Both the position numbers and the translations under genes were made by a program. Shown here in pieces: positions 49,521-57,136 of a stretch of DNA of 64,000 nt (position 1 is its first letter; every line of letters starts with the position of its first letter). Under the pieces are notes generated by a model, which made no database searches, was not told where the DNA came from, and saw only the letters and a list, made by a program, of their open reading frames with translations. The stretch spans positions 1-64,000 of the forward strand of contig JANRJO010000006.1 of assembly GCA_033763935.1 (NCBI GenBank), read 5' to 3'. The DNA comes from DALYJJ01 sp033763935 (lineage in GTDB: Bacteria > Acidobacteriota > Terriglobia > Bryobacterales > Bryobacteraceae).

Positions 49521-50152
49521 GCGGCCGGCGAGCGAATTGTCCGAACTGCGGGGCGCCGGTGGAGTTTCGCTGGTCGAGCGCGGTGCAGGCGCAGTGCCCG
49601 TACTGCCGTTCGATCCTGGTTCGGCACGATGTCGATTTAGAGCGGGTGGGGGAGTATGCGGACCTGCCGGAATCGGTTTCGCCGCTGCAGATCGGATCAG
49701 AAGGCGTGTATGGCGGCAAGGCGTTTCAGGTGGTCGGACGAGTGGTGTACGAGTACGAGGACGGCTCCTGGAACGAGTGGCACATCCTTTTTCAGAACGG
49801 TGAGAGCGGGTGGCTGTCGGATGCGCAAGCACAGTATGCGGTGACGCGGCTGGCTGACGCGGGGCGCCCGTTGCCGAACGCACGCGATCTGAAGCCGGGG
49901 TTCCGCCTGATCCTCGGTGGGCGTGAATACGTGGTGAGCGTGAAGACAGAAGCGCGGTACGCGGGCTTCGAGGGCGAGCTTCCCTTCGAGAGCTGGGAGA
50001 AGGACCGGATGCTATTCGTGGATCTGCGGACGGAGGGGCGGGCGTTCGCCACGATCGACTACAGCGAAGAGCCGCCGCTGTTCTTCGCCGGCGAGTGGGT
50101 GGAGTTCGACGAGCTGCGGCTGAAGAACCTGCGCGAGTTCGAGGGCTGGTAG
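49517..50152 (+). CDS. DUF4178 protein with N-terminal zinc ribbon (first of two)
   Basis: 211 residues; the ATG overlaps the speD stop as ATGA. A zinc ribbon (CPNCGAPVEFRWS ... CPYC, residues ~8-33) is followed by a DUF4178 domain: LQIGSEGVYGGKAFQVVGRVVYEYEDGSWNEWHI (in part) and a second beta unit with LKPGFRLILGGREYVV. No membrane helix is present. DUF4178 has no known activity; family members recur next to DUF350 proteins, SpeD and spermidine-synthase-like genes. The repeated beta units and ribbon suggest a binding or regulatory subunit. Confidence 0.82.
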   Translation: MSGRRANCPNCGAPVEFRWSSAVQAQCPYCRSILVRHDVDLERVGEYADLPESVSPLQIGSEGVYGGKAFQVVGRVVYEYEDGSWNEWHILFQNGESGWLSDAQAQYAVTRLADAGRPLPNARDLKPGFRLILGGREYVVSVKTEARYAGFEGELPFESWEKDRMLFVDLRTEGRAFATIDYSEEPPLFFAGEWVEFDELRLKNLREFEGW

Positions 50153-50154
50153 CG

Positions 50155-51417
50155 ATGGCGGTACGATCCCTGCTTTGTCCGAACTGTGGCGGGAACGTCG
50201 AACTGCGCGGCATGCAGCACACGGTGACGGCGGTGTGCGTGCAGTGCCTGGCGGTGCTGGATACGAAGACGCCGAGCCTGCAGGTGCTCGAGAAGAGCAA
50301 GGAGCGGGAGCGGGTGCAGCCGCTGATTCCGCTGGGGACGCGGGGGAAGCTGCACGGCGACCCGTACGAGGCGATCGGCTTCCAGCAGCGGACGATCACC
50401 GTGGAAGGCGTCGACTATTCGTGGCGGGAGTATGTGCTCTTCAACCCCTACAAGGGCTTCCGGTACCTGAGCGAGTACGACGGGCATTGGAACGACATCA
50501 AGGTGATTCACACGGTGCCCGTGGAAGGCAAGTCCGGCGGAAAGCCGGCGATGAAGGCGCTGGGCGAGACGTTCCGGCATTTCCAGACGGCAAAGGCGCG
50601 GACGACGTTCGTGAGCGGCGAGTTTCCATGGCGCGTGCGATCCACGGAAAAGGTGACGGTATCGGATTACATTTCGCCGCCGCGGCTGCTCTCGCGGGAG
50701 GGGAACGACGGGGAAGTGACGTGGTCGCTCGGCGAGTATATGAACGGCGACGACGTGTGGAAGGCGTTCCAGCTTCCGGGGCGCGCGCCGCGGGCGAAGG
50801 GAATATTTGCGAATCAGCCGTCGCCCTACGGGGGCGCCGCGGTGAACGCGTGGAAGGCGGCGCTGGTACTGATGGGGGTGTGGCTGTTGATTCTGGTGTG
50901 GACGTGGATGCTGACGGGGCGAAACGAGGCATACCGCGACCGCTTCGTGTTCCACGCCTCGTCGCCGGGCGAGCACAGCCTGGTGACGCCAGTGTTCGAG
51001 TTGAAGGGGCGCACGTGCAACGTGGAAGTGGCGCTGCGGACGGATCTGGAGAACGACTGGGCGTTCTTCAGCATGGCGTTGATTAACGACGACACCGGGC
51101 AAGCGTACGATTTCGGGCGCGAGGTGAGCTACTACTTCGGACGCGACAGCGACGGGGATTGGACGGAGGGCGGGAAGAACGATTCGGTGCTGCTGCCGTC
51201 GGTGCCGGCGGGGCGGTACTATCTGCGAATCGAGCCCGAAATGGACACGAGCAATACGCGGCTGCATTCGGTGAACTACGAGGTGATTGTGCGGCGGGAC
51301 GTGCCGTCATTCGCGTTCTTTTTTATCGCTTTGCCGTTGTTGCTGGTGCCGGCACTGTTCGTGACGCTGCGCGCGGGGCACTTTGAGGGGAAGCGGTGGC
51401 AGGAGGGAGACGCATGA
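50155..51417 (+). CDS. Membrane DUF4178 protein with N-terminal zinc ribbon (second of two)
   Basis: 420 residues from the ATG at 50155, 2 bases after the previous stop. Zinc ribbon CPNCGG ... CVQC (~7-31), then a DUF4178 unit (AIGFQQRTITVEGVDYSWREYVLF, in part, ~76-95) and a second beta region (~120-215). A membrane helix (~243-262) is followed by an extracytoplasmic beta domain (VFHASSPGEHSLVTPVFELKG, in part), and a second helix (~383-402) brings the C-terminus back inside. It is larger than the first DUF4178 protein and spans the membrane, so it could connect the soluble parts to the bilayer. Confidence 0.8.
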   Translation: MAVRSLLCPNCGGNVELRGMQHTVTAVCVQCLAVLDTKTPSLQVLEKSKERERVQPLIPLGTRGKLHGDPYEAIGFQQRTITVEGVDYSWREYVLFNPYKGFRYLSEYDGHWNDIKVIHTVPVEGKSGGKPAMKALGETFRHFQTAKARTTFVSGEFPWRVRSTEKVTVSDYISPPRLLSREGNDGEVTWSLGEYMNGDDVWKAFQLPGRAPRAKGIFANQPSPYGGAAVNAWKAALVLMGVWLLILVWTWMLTGRNEAYRDRFVFHASSPGEHSLVTPVFELKGRTCNVEVALRTDLENDWAFFSMALINDDTGQAYDFGREVSYYFGRDSDGDWTEGGKNDSVLLPSVPAGRYYLRIEPEMDTSNTRLHSVNYEVIVRRDVPSFAFFFIALPLLLVPALFVTLRAGHFEGKRWQEGDA

Positions 51418-51593
51418 TCGGCTATTTGATCTGGGGCGTGCTGGTGTTGGGCGGGCTGGTGTGGACGCAGTACCGGGGTCTCAGCCTGGCGGACGTGGAT
51501 GAAGTGAAGAACGTACCGAAGTCGGTGCGCGACAACCCCGGCGCGTACCGCGCGCACTACAGCAGCTACCACCGCTACATAGGAGGGAAGTGA
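51414..51593 (+). CDS. Small 59-residue membrane protein of the polyamine operon
   Basis: The ATG at 51414 overlaps the previous stop as ATGA. One N-terminal membrane helix (IGYLIWGVLVLGGLVW, ~2-17) and a conserved-looking polar tail (VPKSVRDNPGAYRAHYSSYHRY) make up the whole protein. I do not know a named family. The tight overlap and the AGGAGG at its 3' end, which serves DUF350, show it is a real member of the operon. Possibly an accessory subunit of the membrane complex. Confidence 0.68.
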   Translation: MIGYLIWGVLVLGGLVWTQYRGLSLADVDEVKNVPKSVRDNPGAYRAHYSSYHRYIGGK

Positions 51594-51596
51594 ACG

Positions 51597-51809
51597 ATGC
51601 CTGAGTTCCATGCGGCTTACGTGATCAATGCGCTCGTCTTCGCGATCCTGGGGATCGTGATTTTCGTGCTGGCGTTCATCGTTTTGGACAAGATTACTCC
51701 GTACGCGCTTTGGAAGGAGATTGTCGAGGAGCAGAACGTCGCGCTGGCGGTGCTGGTGGGCGCGATGGCGCTCGGCCTGAGCATCATTATCGCGGCAGCC
51801 GTGCACTAA
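51597..51809 (+). CDS. DUF350 (YjfL-like) small membrane protein
   Basis: 70 residues; AGGAGG 10 bases before the ATG. Two membrane helices (~7-28 and ~48-67) with the DUF350 loop FIVLDKITPYALWKEIVEEQNVALAVLVGA (in part) between and into the second helix. Usual DUF350 proteins carry two such units (~130 residues), so this is a one-unit version, probably active as a dimer or larger oligomer. The E. coli relative YjfL is encoded with a glutathionylspermidine-synthase-like gene, another polyamine link. Function unknown. Confidence 0.85.
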   Translation: MPEFHAAYVINALVFAILGIVIFVLAFIVLDKITPYALWKEIVEEQNVALAVLVGAMALGLSIIIAAAVH

Positions 51810-51813
51810 CGCC

Positions 51814-53310
51814 GTGGCCGTTGTACTGTTCCTTTCGGTCTTCCTGATCGCCGCCTGCGGGCTCATCTACGAGCTCATCGCGGGGACGCTGGCGAGCTAT
51901 CTCCTTGGGGACAGCGTGCTGCAGTTCTCGACCGTGATCGGGACGTACCTGTTCGCGATGGGGATCGGAAGCTGGCTGTCGCGGTTTGTGGTGCGGGGGC
52001 TGGTGAGCCAGTTCATCGGCATTGAGCTGATGGTGGGGCTGGTGGGCGGGTTCTCGTCGTCGCTGCTGTTTCTCGCCTTCGCATATACGGAGGCGTTCCG
52101 GCTGCTGCTGTACCTGCTGGTGGTGCTGATCGGGGTGCTGGTGGGCCTGGAGATTCCGCTGCTGATGCGGATTCTCAAGGAGCGGTTCGAGTTTCGCGAC
52201 CTGGTTTCGAACGTACTGACCTTCGATTACCTGGGGGCGCTAGGGGCCTCGCTGCTCTTTCCGATTTTGCTGGTACCGAGGCTGGGGCTGGTGCGGTCGG
52301 CGCTGCTGTTCGGTTTGATCAACGCGGGCGTGGCATTGTGGTCGACCTTTCTGTTTGCGGACAGGATCGGGGCGCGGGTTACGCTGCGTGCGGCATGCGT
52401 AGTGGTGGTGGGGCTGTTGGGAGCGGGGTTCGCGGGGGCGGACCGTATCGCAAACATTGCCGATGAGAGTCTATACGCGGACGATGTGATCCTGGCGCGC
52501 AACACAAAGTACCAGCGAATTGTTTTAACGAGGTGGAAGGACGACCTGCGGCTCTTCTTGAATTCGCACCTGCAGTTCAGCTCTCGGGACGAGTACCGGT
52601 ATCACGAGGCGCTGGTGCATCCGGGGCTCGCGGCGGTGCCGGCGCCCCGGCAGGTGTTGGTGTTGGGGGGAGGCGACGGCCTGGCGGTGCGGGAGATTCT
52701 CAAGTACCCGCAAGTGGAGCGCGTGACGCTGGTGGACCTGGACGAGGAGATGACAAAGCTGTTCGCGACGCACGAAACGCTTTCCAGGCTGAACGGCGGG
52801 GCGCTCCGCGCGCCGCGGGTGCGCGTGATTAACGGCGATGCGTTTCCGTGGCTGGAAGCGACGGAGGAGACGTTCGACTTCATTGTTGCCGACTTTCCGG
52901 ACCCGACGAACTTCTCTCTTGGCAAGCTCTACACGACGGCGTTCTACCGGTTGGCGTCGAAGCGGCTGAGCCGGCAAGGGGCGCTGGTGGTGCAGAGCAC
53001 GTCGCCGCTGTTTGCGCGGCAGAGCTACTGGTGCATCGTGAAGACGCTGGAACAGGCGGGGTTCAAGACCTATCCGTACCACGTATACGTGCCTTCGTTC
53101 GGAGAGTGGGGCTACGTGCTGGCTTCGATGGAGCCGTACCGCATGCCGGGTTCGCTTCCCGAGGGCTTGCGATTCCTGACCGCGAGGACGCTGGCGCCGA
53201 TGTTCGAGTTTCCGGCCGACATGCAGCGCATCGAGGCGCAGCCGAACCGCCTGAACGACCAGGTGCTGGTGCGGTACTACGAGCGGGACTGGCGCGAGAT
53301 CGCGCGATGA
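51814..53310 (+). CDS. Membrane-embedded spermidine-synthase-like aminopropyltransferase
   Basis: 498 residues from GTG 51814, 4 bases after the DUF350 stop. The first ~205 residues hold about seven membrane helices. From ~215 on lies a spermidine/spermine-synthase domain: the SAM-type glycine motif VLGGGDGLAVREI (~282-294), the acidic VTLVDLDEEM, a NGDAFPWL segment and IVADFPDPTNFSLGKLY, which replaces the usual D-x-x-DP catalytic stretch. It should transfer an aminopropyl group from decarboxylated SAM to an amine. Membrane fusion and the altered active site mean the acceptor might be something other than putrescine, for example a lipid or membrane-bound amine. I give no symbol for that reason. 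Confidence 0.85.
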   Translation: MAVVLFLSVFLIAACGLIYELIAGTLASYLLGDSVLQFSTVIGTYLFAMGIGSWLSRFVVRGLVSQFIGIELMVGLVGGFSSSLLFLAFAYTEAFRLLLYLLVVLIGVLVGLEIPLLMRILKERFEFRDLVSNVLTFDYLGALGASLLFPILLVPRLGLVRSALLFGLINAGVALWSTFLFADRIGARVTLRAACVVVVGLLGAGFAGADRIANIADESLYADDVILARNTKYQRIVLTRWKDDLRLFLNSHLQFSSRDEYRYHEALVHPGLAAVPAPRQVLVLGGGDGLAVREILKYPQVERVTLVDLDEEMTKLFATHETLSRLNGGALRAPRVRVINGDAFPWLEATEETFDFIVADFPDPTNFSLGKLYTTAFYRLASKRLSRQGALVVQSTSPLFARQSYWCIVKTLEQAGFKTYPYHVYVPSFGEWGYVLASMEPYRMPGSLPEGLRFLTARTLAPMFEFPADMQRIEAQPNRLNDQVLVRYYERDWREIAR

Positions 53311-54815
53311 AGCGGCGCGGCTTCCTCAGTGCCGCACTCGTGGGGCTGACCGCGAAGGGCGAGCGGCGGATCGCGGGCGGGTTCGTCAACGAAGCGCAGG
53401 AACTGGGCCACCGGCTGCGGGACGGGGCGGCGTTTCCGGCGGCGCGCGAGCAGAGGCGCGTTGCAGTGGTGATCGTGGGCGGGGGTATCGCGGGGCTGTC
53501 GGCGGCCTGGCGGCTGGAGAAGCGCGGGTTTCGGGACTTCGTGCTACTGGAGATGGAGGCGGTGGCGGGGGGGAACGCGCGGCACGGGGAGAACGAGGTG
53601 TCGGCGTATCCGTGGGCGGCGCATTACGTGCCGCCGCCGGGTCGCGAGGCGCGGTCGGTTCGCGAGTTATTCGAGGAGTTGGGGCTGTACGAAGACGGCG
53701 CGCCGACGGAGCGTCACCTGGTGCACTCGCCGCAGGAGCGGCTGTTTCTGCACGGGCGCTGGCAGGAGGGGTTGGAGCCGGCGACGGGGCTGGCGGCGCG
53801 GGACCGGGAGCAGTACAAGCGATTCGCGGACTTGGTGGAGGGGTATCGGAAGAGCGCTGCGTTTCGCATTCCCGTGGACGAGGGCCGGGGCAGCGAGGAA
53901 CTGGACCGGGTTTCGATGTCGGCGTGGATGGATTCGAAGCGGCTCGATTCGCCGTACCTGCGCTGGTACGTGGATTACTCGTGCCGGGACGATTACGGGG
54001 CTGCGGTGGGGGAGACGTCCGCTTGGGCGGGCATCCACTACTTTGCGGCGCGGCCGGAAGAGGACGAGGGACCGTTCACATGGCCGGAGGGCAACGGCTG
54101 GATCGTGAAGAAGCTGCTGGCACGGCTGGGGCGGCACGTGGAGACGGGCACGCCGGTGTATCGCGTGGAGCGAAGGGGACGGCGGCTGCTGGTGCGGACG
54201 CCGCAGGCTGACTTGCTGGCGGATGCGGTGATCTGGGCTGCGCCGACGTTCCTGGCTCACTATCTGGTGGAAGGCGAACCCAAGGCCGAAGGGTTCGAGT
54301 ATTCGCCGTGGGTGACGGCGAACCTGACACTCGACCGGCCGCCGAAGGAGCGGGGTGGCGCACCGCCGGCTTGGGACAACGTGATGTATGGGTCGCCCTC
54401 GCTCGGATACGTGGTGGCTACGCACCAGAACGTGACGACGCACGCGGGGCGGACGGTCTGGACCTATTACTGGGCCTTGGCGCATGGGGCGCCGGCGCAG
54501 GTGCGGCGGGAATTGCTAGCAGAGAGGTGGGACGCGTGGCGAGACAGGATCTTGAGCGACCTGGAGCGGGTGCATCCGGATCTGAGAGAGTGCGTGTCGC
54601 GCGTGGATGTAATGCGAATGGGGCATGCGATGATCCGGCCGTCGGTGGGTTTTCGAGGAAGCCCGGCGAGGGCGCGGTTCGCGGGTTTACGGGGTGCGTT
54701 GGTGTATGCGAACTCGGATCTGAGCGGAATTTCGATCTTCGAGGAGGCTCAGTACCGGGGTGTCGTGGCGGCGGATCGAGTACTGGATAATCTGGGTCGT
54801 TCTCGTTCTTCGTAG
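53307..54815 (+). CDS. Tat-exported FAD-dependent amine-oxidase-like enzyme
   Basis: The ATG at 53307 overlaps the previous stop as ATGA (502 residues); the longer upstream frame is a shadow. A twin-arginine signal (KRRGFLSAALVGL) is followed by a Rossmann FAD-binding motif VVIVGGGIAGLSAAWRL (~53-69), ELD-like EMEAVAGGNARHGEN, and an NAD(P)-binding-like 8 to amine-oxidase-type core. The C-terminus has the FAD contact RGALVYANSDLSGISIFEEA (in part). It belongs to the flavin amine oxidase/phytoene-desaturase superfamily. As last gene of a polyamine operon and exported in folded form, it may oxidise polyamines or a modified amine outside the cytoplasm. Confidence 0.8.
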   Translation: MKRRGFLSAALVGLTAKGERRIAGGFVNEAQELGHRLRDGAAFPAAREQRRVAVVIVGGGIAGLSAAWRLEKRGFRDFVLLEMEAVAGGNARHGENEVSAYPWAAHYVPPPGREARSVRELFEELGLYEDGAPTERHLVHSPQERLFLHGRWQEGLEPATGLAARDREQYKRFADLVEGYRKSAAFRIPVDEGRGSEELDRVSMSAWMDSKRLDSPYLRWYVDYSCRDDYGAAVGETSAWAGIHYFAARPEEDEGPFTWPEGNGWIVKKLLARLGRHVETGTPVYRVERRGRRLLVRTPQADLLADAVIWAAPTFLAHYLVEGEPKAEGFEYSPWVTANLTLDRPPKERGGAPPAWDNVMYGSPSLGYVVATHQNVTTHAGRTVWTYYWALAHGAPAQVRRELLAERWDAWRDRILSDLERVHPDLRECVSRVDVMRMGHAMIRPSVGFRGSPARARFAGLRGALVYANSDLSGISIFEEAQYRGVVAADRVLDNLGRSRSS

Positions 54816-54820
54816 AACAT

Positions 54821-54836
54821 ATTCCGTAAACGGAAT
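54821..54836. promoter_or_regulatory. Palindrome ATTCCGTAAACGGAAT, operator-like
   Basis: Two perfect 7-bp arms with a 2-base centre, 6 bases after the stop of the polyamine operon. It has the form of a dimer-binding operator. No gene start follows on either strand within 150 bases, except the weak region before the terminator. Confidence 0.35.
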
Positions 54837-54963
54837 GCGCGCGAGGAGGATACTCACGATTTCAATCACTTAGCGGTGGCAATCGGCTTGCGAGGAAGAG
54901 GGTGGGTCACAGAGGTTCTCTTCGTTATTGGTGTGGTTGCCTCTCCTAACCGCATCGCAACGG

Positions 54964-54994
54964 CGCCCCGCAGATAGGCGGGGCGTTTTTTTTT
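54964..54994 (+). terminator. Rho-independent terminator, plus strand
   Basis: CGCCCCGC (54964-54971), 6-base loop AGATAG, GCGGGGCG (54978-54985), then nine Ts (54986-54994). It is 148 bases after the stop of the FAD enzyme and is the only strong plus-strand terminator seen, so it probably ends the polyamine operon, or a short RNA made between 54837 and 54963. Confidence 0.87.
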
Positions 54995-55018
54995 GCGCGG
55001 GGGTGAATCGCGGTTGCC

Positions 55019-55453
55019 TCAGGGCAGAAACAGCTTGGGCGGCATTTGGAAGAACTTGCCCAACTGCTTGGCTTGGCCCTTTGAGATGGGGCGGCGTCCG
55101 TCCAGCGCTTCGCGAGCGAGTTGGGGGTTTCCGAAGATATCGCCGACGTCCTCCACGGCCAGGCCCCGCGACTGCATCATGCGTTGCAGCGTCTCGTGCG
55201 GCAGGGGCTGGGGGGCTTCGCCGGCATCGTCGTCTTCGTCCTCCTCCTCTTCGACGCTTGCCTCGAACGCCTCAATCAGGAAGACCAGTAGCGCGAGGAG
55301 TTTCTCTTCCTCCGGTGCGAGGTCGCACTTCTCCATGAGCTCTTCCGCGAGGCCGAGAAGGCGGTCGTGTTCATCGATATCCTCGATCACCGCGGGTCGC
55401 GCGCGGGCGAGCAGTTCCGCGTAGCGGTCGGCCGAGAAGGGGCGATCCGGCAT
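55019..55453 (-). CDS. Orphan HigA-like antitoxin / XRE-type regulator
   Basis: 144 residues from the ATG at 55453. The N-terminal half is helical and acidic with a run of Glu/Asp (VEEEEDEDDDAGE, ~70-82). The C-terminal half is an XRE-type helix-turn-helix: PHETLQRMMQSRGLAVEDVGDIFG (in part), then REALDGRRPISKGQAKQLGKFF. This order matches the COG5499 HigA-type antitoxins. No HigB/RelE toxin lies beside it: the next gene upstream (8 bases) is a TIM-barrel enzyme and downstream is the terminator. It may be a solitary regulator or may act with a toxin elsewhere. Confidence 0.75.
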   Translation of the reverse strand: MPDRPFSADRYAELLARARPAVIEDIDEHDRLLGLAEELMEKCDLAPEEEKLLALLVFLIEAFEASVEEEEDEDDDAGEAPQPLPHETLQRMMQSRGLAVEDVGDIFGNPQLAREALDGRRPISKGQAKQLGKFFQMPPKLFLP

Positions 55454-55460
55454 CGCCTCA

Positions 55461-56270
55461 TTATGGCGCAAGGCGCTCGGCGGCGACGAGCGTTTCGGCC
55501 TGCTTCCACTCGGCGCGCAGGCGCTCGGCGCTGTAGAGGAGGAAGTGGCGGTCCGGCGAGAAGACCTCAAGGGTGATGGTGCCGTCGTAGCCGGTGGAGC
55601 GGAGATCGCAGATGGATTCGCGAAGGTTGAGCGAGCCGGTACCGAGGGGGAGATGGAGGTCGGCCGAGCCGCCCTTGTTGTCGTGGAGGTGGACGTGGCG
55701 GATGCGCGAACCGTAGACGGCAACGATCTCCCTGGTTGTGTTGCGCGGAACCTGCAGGTTGGCGTGGCCGATGTCGAGGTGCAGGCCGAGTTCGGGCAGG
55801 GGATCGAGGAGTTCGGAGAGTTGCTGGACGTTATTGAAGTCGCCGGGGAGGTTCTCGATCATGATGCCGACGCCGTGCTCGCTGCCATAGTCGATGAGTT
55901 CGCGGAAGGTGAGGATGTTGCGCTGGACGTAGAAGCGCCGCTCGTGCCAGGGGGTGAAGCGGTCGGGGTGGATGTTCATCCACTTGGCGCCGACCTGGGC
56001 GAAGACGTCAATGCATCGTTTCAGTTCGGCGAGCGCGCCCTTGCGGATGTCCTCGAAGGCGCTTGCCATGGGCAGATACCAGGCGGTGTGGCCGACCACG
56101 CGGAGACCATGCCGCTCGAGGGCGGCGCGGATCAAGGCGGGCTTGACAATCCAGGAAGCGGCTTTGGGCGGCTCCAGTGTGAGGTCGACGAAATCCAGGC
56201 CCAGTTCGCCAATCCAGGCGATCTCCTCCAAGGGGTTCGCCTCGGGATGATTCATGGCGCCGATCAACAT
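55461..56270 (-). CDS. Sugar phosphate isomerase/epimerase-like TIM-barrel protein
   Basis: 269 residues from the ATG at 56270. It shows the xylose-isomerase-like/AP-endonuclease-2 fold: LGLDFVDLTLEPP, LRVVGHTAWYLP, KWMNIHPD, GIMIENLPGDFN (a metal-binding Glu), LHLDIGHANL (Asp/His), IRHVHLHDN and ITLEVFSPD. These are the metal positions of the family. Substrate unknown: myo-inosose, hydroxypyruvate or keto-sugar. The start overlaps the stop of the nucleotidyltransferase by 7 bases, so they form a translationally coupled pair. Confidence 0.86.
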   Translation of the reverse strand: MLIGAMNHPEANPLEEIAWIGELGLDFVDLTLEPPKAASWIVKPALIRAALERHGLRVVGHTAWYLPMASAFEDIRKGALAELKRCIDVFAQVGAKWMNIHPDRFTPWHERRFYVQRNILTFRELIDYGSEHGVGIMIENLPGDFNNVQQLSELLDPLPELGLHLDIGHANLQVPRNTTREIVAVYGSRIRHVHLHDNKGGSADLHLPLGTGSLNLRESICDLRSTGYDGTITLEVFSPDRHFLLYSAERLRAEWKQAETLVAAERLAP

Positions 56271-57019
56271 GACAGTTCCGCCGGGGACATACGAAACCAA
56301 GGACGGGAATCGAGCATCGTCAGGCGACGCGGGTTGAGCGATTCACATGGCTGGGGGACTTCGGGCAGCGAGAGACGGGAGCGCACGTTTTGCGGGAAGG
56401 CGAGCGAGCGGCCAGGGAAGAGCCATGTGAAGACAGAGCCGACCGCCTGGAGGAGCGGCAGGTCGTCGCCGACACGCGCGATCAAGTGGTCCCAATCGAC
56501 GCTGGGGCCGAGGGAATAGAGGATGTTAAAGATGTCGGGCCAATCGCTGCGGTCGCGCTGCAATACGTAAAGCTTGGCCCAGATGAGTTCCTCGGGCGGC
56601 AGGACGGGGAGCAACTCCCCGCGCACGCGCAGCAGCGGGCCGCGGGTGAGCCAATCGCGATCGACCTCGGCGGTGAGGTTAGCCATGGCCCAGATGATGT
56701 CGACGAGGTTGGACTCAACGCAGGCGCGGTAGATCCAGCGGCGATCATAGGCCTGCTTCTCGTGGAAGTCAGTGAAACCGAGACCGGTGACGGCGTCGAT
56801 GGCGCGATGGCGGTCGGCGGGGACGACGTACACGTCCAGGTCTTTGGTATTGCGCCATTCGCGGGTGTAGGCGGCCAGGGCGAACGCGCCGCCGAGCGCG
56901 ATGTCGATATTCTCTTCCCGCAGCCTGGTGATGGCGCGCATGTAGTCCTGCCACTGATCGTCGGGGATCGTGTTGCCCCAGCTTGCTTCCACCACCGGTC
57001 TGCCGTTGATCGATGCCAT
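56264..57019 (-). CDS. Nucleotidyltransferase-fold protein
   Basis: 251 residues from the ATG at 57019. The nucleotidyltransferase core is seen in LGGAFALAAYTREWRNTKDLDVYVV (in part, ~42-66), with the GG start and the D-x-D pair, followed by helices (VDIIWAM, LPPEELIWAKLYVLQRDRSDWPDIFNIL in part). It resembles the antitoxin-like DUF6036/AbiEii type. No dedicated toxin neighbour is present, so a stand-alone role is possible. It precedes the isomerase-like gene on the same strand. The upstream gap to the divergent endonuclease gene is 117 bases. Confidence 0.75.
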   Translation of the reverse strand: MASINGRPVVEASWGNTIPDDQWQDYMRAITRLREENIDIALGGAFALAAYTREWRNTKDLDVYVVPADRHRAIDAVTGLGFTDFHEKQAYDRRWIYRACVESNLVDIIWAMANLTAEVDRDWLTRGPLLRVRGELLPVLPPEELIWAKLYVLQRDRSDWPDIFNILYSLGPSVDWDHLIARVGDDLPLLQAVGSVFTWLFPGRSLAFPQNVRSRLSLPEVPQPCESLNPRRLTMLDSRPWFRMSPAELSC

Positions 57020-57136
57020 AGCGCGAAGCGTCTCCCCCTGCTTGCTCCCGCACTATTGACAGCGATTTTTCACAAAACGTTGCCTACAATCCACCTGCTT
57101 CCGGTGTACGGTGTGCGCCGTGCGAAGCTGTAAACG
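57020..57136. promoter_or_regulatory. Divergent promoter region between the nucleotidyltransferase and endonuclease/phosphatase genes
   Basis: On the plus strand a consensus TTGACA (57056-57061) and TACAAT (57085-57090) are present, but 23 bases apart, too far for a standard promoter. Each may pair with another hexamer, or the spacing may need an activator. Bases in between are A/T-rich (GATTTTTCACAAAACG). Confidence 0.35.

Noticed and set aside
54687..54869. 60-codon minus-strand frame
   Set aside because: Overlaps the end of the FAD enzyme gene in antisense, has no motif and no good start.
54840..54985. tRNA or known riboswitch before the terminator
   Set aside because: No cloverleaf, no CCA end and no TTC-loop consensus could be fitted.
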